This document shows positions 1-6,663 of a DNA stretch of 8,194 nt, in pieces (the first letter of the stretch is position 1; every line of letters begins with the position of its first letter). This DNA is from JAGQLF01 sp964635995. GTDB lineage: Bacteria; Patescibacteriota; Dojkabacteria; J137. Location: NCBI GenBank assembly GCA_964635995.1, contig CAZWRA010000042.1, positions 1 to 8,194 on the forward strand, written 5' to 3'. The notes beneath the pieces were generated by a model. That model was not told the origin of the DNA and made no database searches. It was given only the letters and a program-made list of their open reading frames with translations. The position numbers were made by a program, and so were the translations under genes.

Positions 1-706
1 GTGGTGTATAGATTATAGATGGAAATGGTGGCGGTGGCGGCGGTAAAAGCCCATCAGGAATAAGCATAGTAGCTCCAACAGTTAGTTCGTAGTTTGGTTC
101 CTTAAGATTATTAATTTCTATAACATCTATTCTGTTTCCGGTAATAAGCTTATCCATTAAAGAATCCAGCGTATCCCCTTCCTTAACATCATATAGAATA
201 CCGTTAATCTCAGGAATTCTTAATGTTTTTCCAACAGGAAGATTGGCATCATAATAACTAACTTCATTTACGTTTGAGAGTTTAATTGATTCAATTGTTA
301 CGCTATAGTTACCAGAAATTGTCTCGTATGTATCTCCTTCTTTAACTTGGTAGTTAAGAATATTAAAGTTATTAGTAGTTGCTGCAAGAAGTATACTCTG
401 AACACTACCTCCTTGCTCTAATAAATCAATATTCCCAGCAGTTAATGAATCTGCAACAATAGTATTGGACTTATTACTGTTAGCTATAAAACGACTACTA
501 ATCCCTCCAAGAGCAACTAAAACTGTAAGTATGACAATAAATCCATGGATTACCTGTTTGTAAAGAACGCTTCTACCCCAGTAAAGTCTGTAAGCGAAAC
601 GTGTTCTATAATATCTACCAATAGCTGTAGACAGATTAGCAAGACGCTCCAAAAAGTTATTTTTTTTTGGAGCTTCTCGTGAGAATTTTTTTCCTAATTC
701 TGCCAT
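1..706 (-). CDS. LysM-repeat membrane-anchored cell-wall protein, C-terminus cut by window edge
   Basis: The visible 235 codons start at ATG 704-706 and run off the left edge without a stop. Residues 1-50 are basic and presumably cytoplasmic. One hydrophobic segment at about 52-69 (VIHGFIVILTVLVALGG) follows, giving an N-in, C-out single-pass topology. Two LysM peptidoglycan-binding modules follow at about 119-165 (YQVKEGDTYETIS ... LRIPEI) and 172-217 (YDVKEGDTLDSLM ... MLIPDG). A run of six prolines at 222-227 looks like a linker to a missing C-terminal domain. In related bacteria such proteins often end in an M23 (LytM) peptidase, but that part is not in the window, so the catalytic role is inference. 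The start lies 34 bp after the rho stop and has no Shine-Dalgarno sequence. A perfect TATAAT ends 6 nt before the ATG, so the gene may have its own leaderless transcript besides read-through from rho. Confidence 0.85.
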   Translation of the reverse strand, partial: MAELGKKFSREAPKKNNFLERLANLSTAIGRYYRTRFAYRLYWGRSVLYKQVIHGFIVILTVLVALGGISSRFIANSNKSNTIVADSLTAGNIDLLEQGGSVQSILLAATTNNFNILNYQVKEGDTYETISGNYSVTIESIKLSNVNEVSYYDANLPVGKTLRIPEINGILYDVKEGDTLDSLMDKLITGNRIDVIEINNLKEPNYELTVGATMLIPDGLLPPPPPPFPSIIYTP

Positions 707-712
707 TTACTA

Positions 713-718
713 ATTATA
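713..718 (-). promoter_or_regulatory. -10 box for the LysM gene (possible leaderless promoter)
   Basis: The minus strand reads TATAAT, then TAGTAA, then the ATG. With normal -10 to start-site spacing, transcription would begin at or next to the start codon. The -35 candidate about 17 bp upstream (ATAAAA, inside the end of rho) is poor and there is no TG extension, so the promoter is plausible rather than certain. Confidence 0.45.
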
Positions 719-740
719 CCGTATTTAAACAGTACTTTTA

Positions 741-2267
741 TTACATCGCTTCGTGTAAAGTTGCTAGGAACTCTTCATTATTCTTAGTTCTCTTAATTCT
801 ATCAACAAGAACCTCGGTAGGATTTGAATTTGTCTCGTTTTGTAGAGTATCTAACATCCTAATAACTCTCCATGTTTGAGCAAGAACTTCAGGAGCAAGA
901 AGCTTATCTTCATTTCTTGTGTATGAAGAAGTTACATCAATTGCTGGGAAAATTCTCTTTCCTGCAAGCTTTCTGTCCAATTTAACTTCCATATTTCCAG
1001 TTCCTTTAAATTCTTCAAATATAACCTCATCCATCTTACTTCCTGTATCTACAAGAGCCGTAGCGATTATAGTAAGACTTCCTCCATTCTCCATATTTCT
1101 AGCAGCTCCAAAGAATTTCTTAGGAGGATAGATAGCAATAGGATCGAAACCTCCAGAAAGAGTTCTTCCTGAAGGAGGAGCTGTTAAATTATAAGCTCGG
1201 GCTAATCTTGTAATACTATCCATTAAAATAACAACATCCATACCATTTTCTACAAGTCTTTTAGCTCGTTCAACAGCCATCTCTGCAATTTTTGTATGGT
1301 TCTCAGGTGGTTCATCGAAGTTTGCAGCGATAACTTCTCCTTGTACAAATCTCTGAAGGTCTGTTACCTCTTCAGGCCGCTCTCCAACTAATACAACCAT
1401 TAAATGTATCTCAGGGTGATTTTGAGCAATTCCCTCAGCAATATCTTTTAATAACCATGTTTTACCAGCTTTTGGAGGAGCAACAATCATACCTCTCTGC
1501 CCTTTTCCTATTGGGGCTAGAAGGTCAATGATTCTAGTAGCTAATTTATGCTGATCAGTTTCTAGTTTAATCTGCTCTTCAGGGTAAATTGGTGTTAGCT
1601 TATTAAATGTTGGTCTTGAGATAGCTTTCTCAGGACTATCGTTATTAATAGCTTCGATTTTCAATAATCCAAGGTATCTTTCACCTTCTTTCGGAGGTCT
1701 AGCTTGTCCCGCAATATAGTCTCCCTGTCTTAAATTAAATCTTTTAATTTGAGAGCTTGAGACATAAACATCATTATCTCCAGGAAGCATTGTAAGTGAT
1801 CTTAGTACTCCATGGGAATCCTTAATAACTTCTAAATATCCTTCCGCAAAAATGTTTCCACCTCTTTTAGTTTGTTCTGCTAATACTTCTAAAACAAGAT
1901 CTTTCTTCTGATATTCTTGTGGATTTTCAATATCAAGTTCTTTTGCAAGTTTTCTAAGCTCAGCCAAAGTAAGTGCTTCAAGATCTTTTAAGCTTGTAGA
2001 TTTAACAATAGTATCTTTTTTAGAACTATTAAATCCATTATTACTATTAACAACAATTGAACTACTATTTACTGTAGGGATTTTACTAACTTCAGCTGAT
2101 TTCTTAACTTCAGGTAGTTTTTCTTCAATTACGGTTTTGCTTTTAGTAACTGGTTTAGATACTGAAGTAGTTCTTTTAGTGGTCGTAGCTTTTCTAATTA
2201 CTTTCTTTGCTTCTGATTTTATAGGCTCATCTTTCTTCTTTGTGTCCTCAGTCTTTTTTAATGCCAT
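741..2267 (-). CDS. rho: Transcription termination factor Rho
   Basis: This is the hexameric RNA-dependent ATPase and helicase that ends transcription at untranslated, Rho-dependent sites. The 508 residues exceed the 419 of E. coli Rho because of a low-complexity Lys/Ser/Thr/Val/Asn-rich extension at 1-90. After it come the Rho_N helical domain (about 92-133), the cold-shock-like RNA-binding domain (about 138-208) and the RecA-type motor. The motor has Walker A APPKAGKT at 263-270, the catalytic-glutamate motif GERPEEV at 295-301, Walker B VVILMD at 345-350, a Q-loop SGRTLSGG at 366-373 and an R-loop GTGNME at 422-427. The residue matching E. coli Asp210 is Gly295. The ATG at 2265-2267 is the first residue of a sensible N-terminus; the leader before it is very AT-rich and lacks a Shine-Dalgarno sequence. 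The gene stands downstream of a 456-bp gap with a structured RNA element, suggesting leader-level control. Rho autoregulates in other bacteria. Confidence 0.97.
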   Translation of the reverse strand: MALKKTEDTKKKDEPIKSEAKKVIRKATTTKRTTSVSKPVTKSKTVIEEKLPEVKKSAEVSKIPTVNSSSIVVNSNNGFNSSKKDTIVKSTSLKDLEALTLAELRKLAKELDIENPQEYQKKDLVLEVLAEQTKRGGNIFAEGYLEVIKDSHGVLRSLTMLPGDNDVYVSSSQIKRFNLRQGDYIAGQARPPKEGERYLGLLKIEAINNDSPEKAISRPTFNKLTPIYPEEQIKLETDQHKLATRIIDLLAPIGKGQRGMIVAPPKAGKTWLLKDIAEGIAQNHPEIHLMVVLVGERPEEVTDLQRFVQGEVIAANFDEPPENHTKIAEMAVERAKRLVENGMDVVILMDSITRLARAYNLTAPPSGRTLSGGFDPIAIYPPKKFFGAARNMENGGSLTIIATALVDTGSKMDEVIFEEFKGTGNMEVKLDRKLAGKRIFPAIDVTSSYTRNEDKLLAPEVLAQTWRVIRMLDTLQNETNSNPTEVLVDRIKRTKNNEEFLATLHEAM

Positions 2268-2375
2268 AAATATAAAAAAAAATATTAAATAAAAATAAAA
2301 TTCGAAATAATAAAAATTTGAGAATAATCCTTTAAGGTTTAGTTTATGAAGGTTTTTAACTCGTTAATTAAATAA

Positions 2376-2381
2376 ATTATA
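2376..2381 (-). promoter_or_regulatory. -10 box, candidate proximal rho promoter
   Basis: The minus strand reads a perfect TATAAT here. A good -35 is missing at 17 bp spacing; TTATCA at 19 bp is the best partial match. If used, it would give a leader of roughly 100 nt before the rho start. In such AT-rich sequence a chance match is possible. Confidence 0.35.
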
Positions 2382-2400
2382 AGGAAATACATATTTAGAA

Positions 2401-2419
2401 TGATAAAGAGAATTTATCA
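2401..2419. repeat. Small perfect hairpin downstream of the structured RNA element
   Basis: TGATAAA (2401-2407) and TTTATCA (2413-2419) form a 7-bp stem with a 5-nt loop. On the minus strand it follows a TTTTT run (2421-2425) and is itself followed by only TTC. It could mark the 3' end of an upstream small RNA or act as a pause hairpin, but it lacks the T-tract of a clear intrinsic terminator. Confidence 0.4.
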
Positions 2420-2420
2420 G

Positions 2421-2529
2421 AAAAATGTAGATGTTACAACCTATTCCAAGAGTCCAGTAAGTTCAATCCCTGATTGGAACTGATGTACGCGAACCAGACT
2501 CTGGGAATAAATTGTAACTTTTAATGTAC
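2421..2529 (-). ncRNA. Candidate structured small RNA or structured leader upstream of rho
   Basis: Seen on the minus strand: 2512-2518 pairs with 2433-2439 (7 bp), two U-G pairs follow, then 2504-2509 with 2442-2447 (6 bp), one C-U mismatch, then 2493-2502 with 2449-2458 (10 bp including U-G and G-U). An 11-nt/1-nt internal loop (2482-2492 against 2459) leads to a terminal hairpin (2460-2481) of 9 bp with one bulged C and an AGG loop. The four wobble pairs become C-A mismatches on the plus strand, so the fold favours minus-strand transcription. The promoter at 2536-2563 would start transcription near 2529, just before the hairpin. A TTTTT run lies 7 nt after the stem, giving a possible RNA of about 109 nt. 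It fits no tRNA, tmRNA, RNase P, SRP or 6S signature I can recognise. Transcript ends are inferred; it may instead be the 5' part of the rho mRNA. Confidence 0.6.
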
Positions 2530-2535
2530 CAATAC

Positions 2536-2563
2536 ATTATATCCTATATTAATAAAAATTCAA
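2536..2563 (-). promoter_or_regulatory. Sigma70-type promoter ahead of the structured RNA element
   Basis: The minus strand shows TTGAAT (2558-2563), a 16-bp spacer and a perfect TATAAT (2536-2541). The predicted start is near 2528-2530. A perfect 7-bp inverted repeat (2522-2528 with 2533-2539, loop of 4) overlaps the -10 and start region and could be an operator or a coincidence. Confidence 0.6.
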
Positions 2564-2565
2564 GT

Positions 2566-2638
2566 CCTATAATAATATAATTACACCAGTGCTTATAGGC
2601 TAAAAACATTGATACACCTAGTTATCGCGTACACTGCC
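2566..2638 (-). other. Possible H-type pseudoknot upstream of the structured RNA
   Basis: On the minus strand, CCTATAA (2593-2599) can pair with TTATAGG (2566-2572). CAGTGT (2633-2638) can pair with GCACTG (2587-2592, one U-G pair). The second strand of the latter sits directly inside the loop of the former, which is the order expected of a pseudoknot with stacked stems. The stems are short and AT-rich and might be chance pairings. Only transcripts starting upstream of 2638, for example read-through from radA, would contain it. Confidence 0.25.
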
Positions 2639-2690
2639 GAATTATTGTCAACCTTCCAAGGTATATTTTTAATAGAAACTAAGCTTTCGT

Positions 2691-2710
2691 AACATTTTTT
2701 GAAGAATGTT
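2691..2710. repeat. Weak inverted repeat just downstream of radA
   Basis: AACATT (2691-2696) and AATGTT (2705-2710) form a 6-bp AT-rich stem with an 8-nt loop. In the radA direction no T-tract follows, so it is a poor terminator for radA. In the plus direction it is followed by GG and a T-rich run up to 2721, but no plus-strand gene ends here. radA transcription may therefore run on into the rho leader region. Confidence 0.3.
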
Positions 2711-2723
2711 GGTTATTTTTTGA

Positions 2724-4076
2724 TTAACCTATGAGTTTTTCAATTGAAGATATGTTTTGAACTGGTATAAATCTCTTATGCTTGTAATTTGGACCTACAA
2801 TAGTGCTCTTAGGAAACAATCTAGCTACCTCTTTAATATACTGTGTAAGATTTTGGGGTACATGTACTCTTCCGTTAAGCGTTACTTCACCAATAAATAT
2901 TAACGATTGATCTAGAGGTTTATTCTTAGAAGATGATATTAGTGCAGCTAATATTCCTAAATCTCCATACGAATAGTTCTTTATTGAATAGCCTCCCGAT
3001 GTTTTAACATAAATATCTCGATCAATTGTCTTTATACTTTTAATTTGATCAGCTATCGCAGATAGAACCTGAATTTTTGAGAGTGAGGCGCCCTCAGCCA
3101 CTCTTTTTGGATAAGCATATACAGTTGAACTTGATAATACTTGAATGTCTAAAACAAGGGGTCTAGAGCCTTCAACAATTAATGTTTTAGCTACTCCAAC
3201 TTCTTTGTCCTCAGAGTTACTGCTGAAAAGAGAATTTTCTTTAGTTAAATCATTTAATCCACTCTCACCCATAACAAAAATTCCTACCTCTCCAGTTGAT
3301 CCAAATCTATTTTTTGAACCTCTTAATACTCTAAATTCTCCACCTCTTTCACCTTCAAATTGCAGTACACAGTCTACTAAGTGCTCTAAAACCTTTGGAC
3401 CTGCTATTCTACCGTCTTTGTTAATGTGCCCAACAATAATAAGAATAAATCCTTCTGATTTTGCAGCATAAATTAATTTTGATGATGAAGCTCTTACTTG
3501 AGCCAAACCTCCAGGTAATCCTGAAACCGTTTCATCAAAAATTGTTTGTATTGAATCAATTATTACAATCTGAGGCTTGTCTTTTCTTATTGCAGATAAT
3601 ATTTTATTTATCTCACCATTTCCTAAGAACGAAATATTTGCTGTTTCCTTTTGCTGTCCTTCAAATAAACGATCTGCTCTTAGTGCAATTTGCTTCGCTG
3701 ATTCTTCGCCTGATACATAAAGTATACGATTATTCTTAGCTAAATTATTAGCAGTTTGAAGAAGCAGTGTAGATTTTCCAATTCCTGGATCTCCAGAAAT
3801 CAACAAAACCTCATCTTCAACTAATCCTCCTCCTAATACTCGATTAAACTCGTAAAATCCCGTATCTGTTCTTTTAATCTCTTTAATATCAACATCTGAA
3901 AGCTTAACAACTTCAATATCTGATCCTGAAATAGTTGAAATTATCTGTGATGATTTTGCAGCTATCTCTTCTTCTACGAAAGTATTCCATTCTCCGCAAG
4001 AAAGACATCTTCCTGTCCATTTAGGTTCATGGTGTCCGCAGTTTTCACATACAAAGGTAGTCTTAGATTTAGCCAT
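2724..4076 (-). CDS. radA: DNA repair protein RadA (Sms)
   Basis: RadA is a hexameric RecA-like ATPase that extends and processes branched recombination intermediates. The 450-residue protein has the full architecture. An N-terminal zinc finger uses Cys10, Cys13, Cys24 and Cys27. The ATPase has Walker A GDPGIGKS at 95-102, Walker B VIIDS at 171-175 and the family-defining KNRFG motif at 255-259. A Lon-protease-like C-terminal domain (about 300-450) follows, which in RadA serves DNA binding and assembly, not proteolysis. I place the start at ATG 4074-4076, giving MAKSKTTFVC, the usual RadA beginning. A GTG at 4092-4094 would add six residues not typical of the family. The gene lies 58 bp after clpC, the same order as in the Firmicutes clpC operon, so co-transcription is likely. 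An extended -10 (TGTTAAAAT) ends 5 nt before the ATG and could give an additional leaderless transcript. Confidence 0.96.
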   Translation of the reverse strand: MAKSKTTFVCENCGHHEPKWTGRCLSCGEWNTFVEEEIAAKSSQIISTISGSDIEVVKLSDVDIKEIKRTDTGFYEFNRVLGGGLVEDEVLLISGDPGIGKSTLLLQTANNLAKNNRILYVSGEESAKQIALRADRLFEGQQKETANISFLGNGEINKILSAIRKDKPQIVIIDSIQTIFDETVSGLPGGLAQVRASSSKLIYAAKSEGFILIIVGHINKDGRIAGPKVLEHLVDCVLQFEGERGGEFRVLRGSKNRFGSTGEVGIFVMGESGLNDLTKENSLFSSNSEDKEVGVAKTLIVEGSRPLVLDIQVLSSSTVYAYPKRVAEGASLSKIQVLSAIADQIKSIKTIDRDIYVKTSGGYSIKNYSYGDLGILAALISSSKNKPLDQSLIFIGEVTLNGRVHVPQNLTQYIKEVARLFPKSTIVGPNYKHKRFIPVQNISSIEKLIG

Positions 4077-4081
4077 AAGAA

Positions 4082-4090
4082 ATTTTAACA
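4082..4090 (-). promoter_or_regulatory. Extended -10 candidate for radA
   Basis: The minus strand reads TGTTAAAAT, a TG-extended -10 with five of six hexamer matches, ending 5 nt before the chosen radA ATG. There is no recognisable -35; the GTAC repeat array lies where one would be. Transcription from it would start at or beside the ATG. Confidence 0.35.
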
Positions 4091-4103
4091 CCACAAGCTC
4101 ATT

Positions 4104-4135
4104 AGTACGTAGGTACTTAAGTACTTATGTACTTT
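4104..4135. repeat. Four-copy 8-bp GTAC tandem array between clpC and radA
   Basis: GTAC occurs at 4105, 4113, 4121 and 4129, exactly 8 bp apart, with unit consensus close to AAGTACNT on the minus strand. Positions 4113-4124 form a perfect 12-bp palindrome (GTACTTAAGTAC). The array ends in the clpC stop codon and fills most of the gap to radA. It could be a multimeric operator, a hairpin-forming intercistronic element, or a slippage-prone microsatellite. Confidence 0.7.
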
Positions 4136-6630
4136 TACGTCTTCTTAAAAAGAACTTCTTTTTCTTTTAGCTCAACTTTTACTTTCAGCATGTCTTTTCG
4201 TTTTAGTGGAAGCTCTTCCTCAAGAAGAAACTTAGTTAATCCATTTTCAAGAACTTCTTGAACTTTTCTTCTAATATTTCTTCCACCAAAATCTTTACTA
4301 TATCCTTCTTCATTAATAAAGTTAACAACATCATCACTAACCTCAAGAACTATTTCTTTATTTAAAAGATTAATAATTAAATCATTAACATGATTCTTAG
4401 TGATCTTTAATGTGTCTTGTTTATTTAATCCTCTGAATACATCTATTAAATCTATTCTATTCATAAATTCCGGCCTTAGGGTTTTTCTTAAGATTCCCGT
4501 TATCTTATCTTTCATATCCTTAAATGCTTCATCTAATTGAGGTTTTTCTTTATCAGCGATATATACATCGAATCCAAGCCTATTATCCTGAGAAATATCT
4601 TCAGCTCCAATGTTTGAAGTCATAATTACAATCGTATTACTAAAGCTCACTCGAGTCCCTTTTGCATCAGTAACATGACCTTCATCAAGGATCTGTAAAA
4701 GTAAATTTAGCGTATCAGGATGTGCTTTCTCTATTTCATCAAATAGAATTACACTGTATGGCTTTCTCTTAACATGCTTCGTAAGTTGCCCTCCTTCTTG
4801 GTAACCAACATAACCTGGAGGAGAACCTATTAATTTAGATACACTATGCATTTCCATTAGCTCACTCATGTCTATTTGGAAAATCAAATCTTCAGAACCG
4901 AAAAGTTCTTTAGCTAAGATTTTAGCTAGCTCAGTTTTTCCAACGCCTGTAGGTCCTAAGAATAAAAATGATCCAAGTGGTCTTTTTGATTCAGTTAATC
5001 CAAGATGAGATCTTTGAATAGCAAGAGCTACATTATCTACAACATGATCTTGTCCGATAATTCTATCCTTTAATTTATCAGCAAGATTTTTTAATTTTTT
5101 ACTTGAAATATCACTTGCTGCAATGGGAATCTTTGTCCAATCAACAACAATTTGTTTAACAAGATCCTCAGTAACAGTTTTCTGATATTTTTTCTTAACT
5201 GATTTCTTCCCTTCAATTACAGCTTCTATTTCATCAATTAATCTATCTTCTTTCTTTTTAAACTCTAAAGCTTTATCCATGTTCTTTGCTTTAACTGCTT
5301 TTTCTTTATTATTTTGTAGTTGAATTAATTTTTCTCCTAACTCAGAAAGTTCAGGTTCAATTGCAACTTCACGACCAATCTTTACACTTGCGCTTGCTTC
5401 GTCTAAAAGATCAATCGCTTTATCTGGAAGATATCTATCTTTAATGAATTTATTTGATAAATCAACAGCAGCTTTTACAGCCTCGTTTTGAATTTTTACC
5501 TTATGATAATCTTCAAATTCCTTCTTCATGTTAAGAAGAACTTTTTCTGTACTTACAGCATCTAATTCATCAACTTGAATCGGTTGAAATCGTCTACTTA
5601 AAGCAGAATCCTCCTCGAAATATTTCATGTATTCCTCAGAAGTCGTAGCTCCAATTACTGTAAGTTCTGAGCTTGTTAGATAAGGTTTTAAGATATTTGC
5701 AATATCCATAGTATCTTTTCCTCCAACAGAACCAGCGCCTATAATATTATGAATTTCATCAAAGAATAAAATTATATTTCCATCTTCAATCGATCGATTA
5801 ATTAAATATGTAATTCGCTCTTCTACATCTCCTCGTAATTTTGCTCCCGCAACAATTGAGGCTACATCAACATTTAAAACTCTTTTCTGAAGTAATGAGG
5901 CAGGAACATTTTTGCTTGCAATTCTATTAACAAAACCTTCTACAATAGCTGTTTTCCCAACTCCTGCATCTCCAACCAAAATTGGATTATTTTTAGTTTT
6001 TCTTGAAAGAATATGGATTAATCTTTGAATTTCTTTATCTCGACCTGTAATGTTTGGAAACCTTCCTTCTTCAGAGTTTTTATTCATATCTCTTAGAAAA
6101 AAAGGTAATTCATCAGCTGATAGAGAACCTTCCTGTTCATCATTATTATCTACTTCAAGCATTGAATAATTTCCAAGAGATTGAATAGCTTTTTTAAGAG
6201 AAGGATAATTAATTCCAACTTTCTTCATGTCTTCAACAAATTTAAGATCTTTCATCCTAAACATTGCTAGAAATAAGTGCTCCGTTCCTACAAAAACCTG
6301 TGAAAGATCTGAACTAACTAAATAGCTTTCATTTATAAGGTCTTTAATTTGTTCTGAGAATGCAGGACTAACGTTTGGATCTAATGATTTAATAGTTGAA
6401 AGTCTAGACAATTCTCCTCTAATTCTATTAATCGTTGTATTAACATCAATACCTAATTTAGAAATAATTTCGTCTACGATTCCTTTTTTATTCTCAAGTA
6501 ATGCTAAAAAAATATGAATAACAAGGAACTCGCTATGCATATAGCTTCTTGCTATTGAATATCCTTGATTAATTGTCCTCCTTGCATTATCTGTAAGTCT
6601 TTCAAATCCAAGTGATTCTTTATTATCCAT
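4135..6630 (-). CDS. clpC: ATP-dependent Clp protease ATP-binding subunit ClpC
   Basis: ClpC is an AAA+ unfoldase that feeds substrates to the ClpP peptidase. The 831 residues match the family length. There is an N-terminal double Clp_N domain (about 5-150) and an acidic linker. AAA domain D1 carries Walker A GDAGVGKT at 220-227, Walker B ILFFDE at 287-292 and the arginine pair 346-347. A short coiled-coil middle domain (about 425-485), of ClpC and not ClpB size, leads to D2, with Walker A GPTGVGKT at 559-566, Walker B VILFDE at 627-632 and sensor-2 GGRNIRR at 782-788. LeuGlyPhe at 685-687 matches the ClpP-docking loop, which separates it from ClpB. The D2 pore loop GYVGY (606-610) is intact, but the D1 pore loop reads KLRGDVEER with Leu265 where Tyr is usual. 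ATG 6628-6630 gives a normal N-terminus. Its promoter overlaps a CIRCE-like operator, implying HrcA heat-shock control. Confidence 0.96.
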   Translation of the reverse strand: MDNKESLGFERLTDNARRTINQGYSIARSYMHSEFLVIHIFLALLENKKGIVDEIISKLGIDVNTTINRIRGELSRLSTIKSLDPNVSPAFSEQIKDLINESYLVSSDLSQVFVGTEHLFLAMFRMKDLKFVEDMKKVGINYPSLKKAIQSLGNYSMLEVDNNDEQEGSLSADELPFFLRDMNKNSEEGRFPNITGRDKEIQRLIHILSRKTKNNPILVGDAGVGKTAIVEGFVNRIASKNVPASLLQKRVLNVDVASIVAGAKLRGDVEERITYLINRSIEDGNIILFFDEIHNIIGAGSVGGKDTMDIANILKPYLTSSELTVIGATTSEEYMKYFEEDSALSRRFQPIQVDELDAVSTEKVLLNMKKEFEDYHKVKIQNEAVKAAVDLSNKFIKDRYLPDKAIDLLDEASASVKIGREVAIEPELSELGEKLIQLQNNKEKAVKAKNMDKALEFKKKEDRLIDEIEAVIEGKKSVKKKYQKTVTEDLVKQIVVDWTKIPIAASDISSKKLKNLADKLKDRIIGQDHVVDNVALAIQRSHLGLTESKRPLGSFLFLGPTGVGKTELAKILAKELFGSEDLIFQIDMSELMEMHSVSKLIGSPPGYVGYQEGGQLTKHVKRKPYSVILFDEIEKAHPDTLNLLLQILDEGHVTDAKGTRVSFSNTIVIMTSNIGAEDISQDNRLGFDVYIADKEKPQLDEAFKDMKDKITGILRKTLRPEFMNRIDLIDVFRGLNKQDTLKITKNHVNDLIINLLNKEIVLEVSDDVVNFINEEGYSKDFGGRNIRRKVQEVLENGLTKFLLEEELPLKRKDMLKVKVELKEKEVLFKKT

Positions 6631-6663
6631 AAAATTTTGAAGTTAAATTAAAGCTACCTAAAA

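Larger units (their letters stand above)
2268..2723. other. 456-bp intergenic region between radA and rho
   Basis: No convincing protein gene lies here; the only ORFs are about 20-25 codons with no ribosome binding site. It is by far the longest gap in an otherwise packed window. Reading on the minus strand from radA, it holds a weak inverted repeat just after radA (2691-2710), scattered short helices (2522-2638), a consensus-like promoter (2536-2563), a strong imperfect hairpin (2433-2518), a T-run (2421-2425), a small hairpin (2401-2419), a second TATAAT (2376-2381), and about 100 nt of very AT-rich leader up to the rho ATG. Confidence 0.8.

Noticed and set aside
2480..2494. Hammerhead ribozyme core (CTGATG followed by GAAC)
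   Set aside because: The position after CTGATG is T instead of A, no stem II can form between the two motifs, and no NUH cleavage site joins the stems properly. It also lies on the strand that folds less well.
2433..2518. tRNA gene (7-bp acceptor-like closing stem, about 86 nt)
   Set aside because: No T-arm precedes the 3' strand on either orientation, and D-arm and anticodon arm are missing. The inside is one continuous helix rather than a cloverleaf.
2463..2537. 24-codon minus-strand ORF (MYWYIKSYNLFPESG...)
   Set aside because: Its ATG overlaps the -10 box, there is no ribosome binding site, and its bases are explained by the RNA helix.
2544..2609. 21-codon hydrophobic minus-strand ORF (MFLAYKHWCN...)
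   Set aside because: Very short, no Shine-Dalgarno sequence or leaderless promoter, and AT-rich chance composition.
2646..2651. Perfect TTGACA on the minus strand as a promoter
   Set aside because: No acceptable -10 follows at 16-18 bp; the nearest, GATAAC, is at 19 bp and poor.
4077..4094. Upstream GTG start for radA
   Set aside because: It adds MVLKFL before the typical RadA beginning MAKSKTTFVC, with no better initiation signal.
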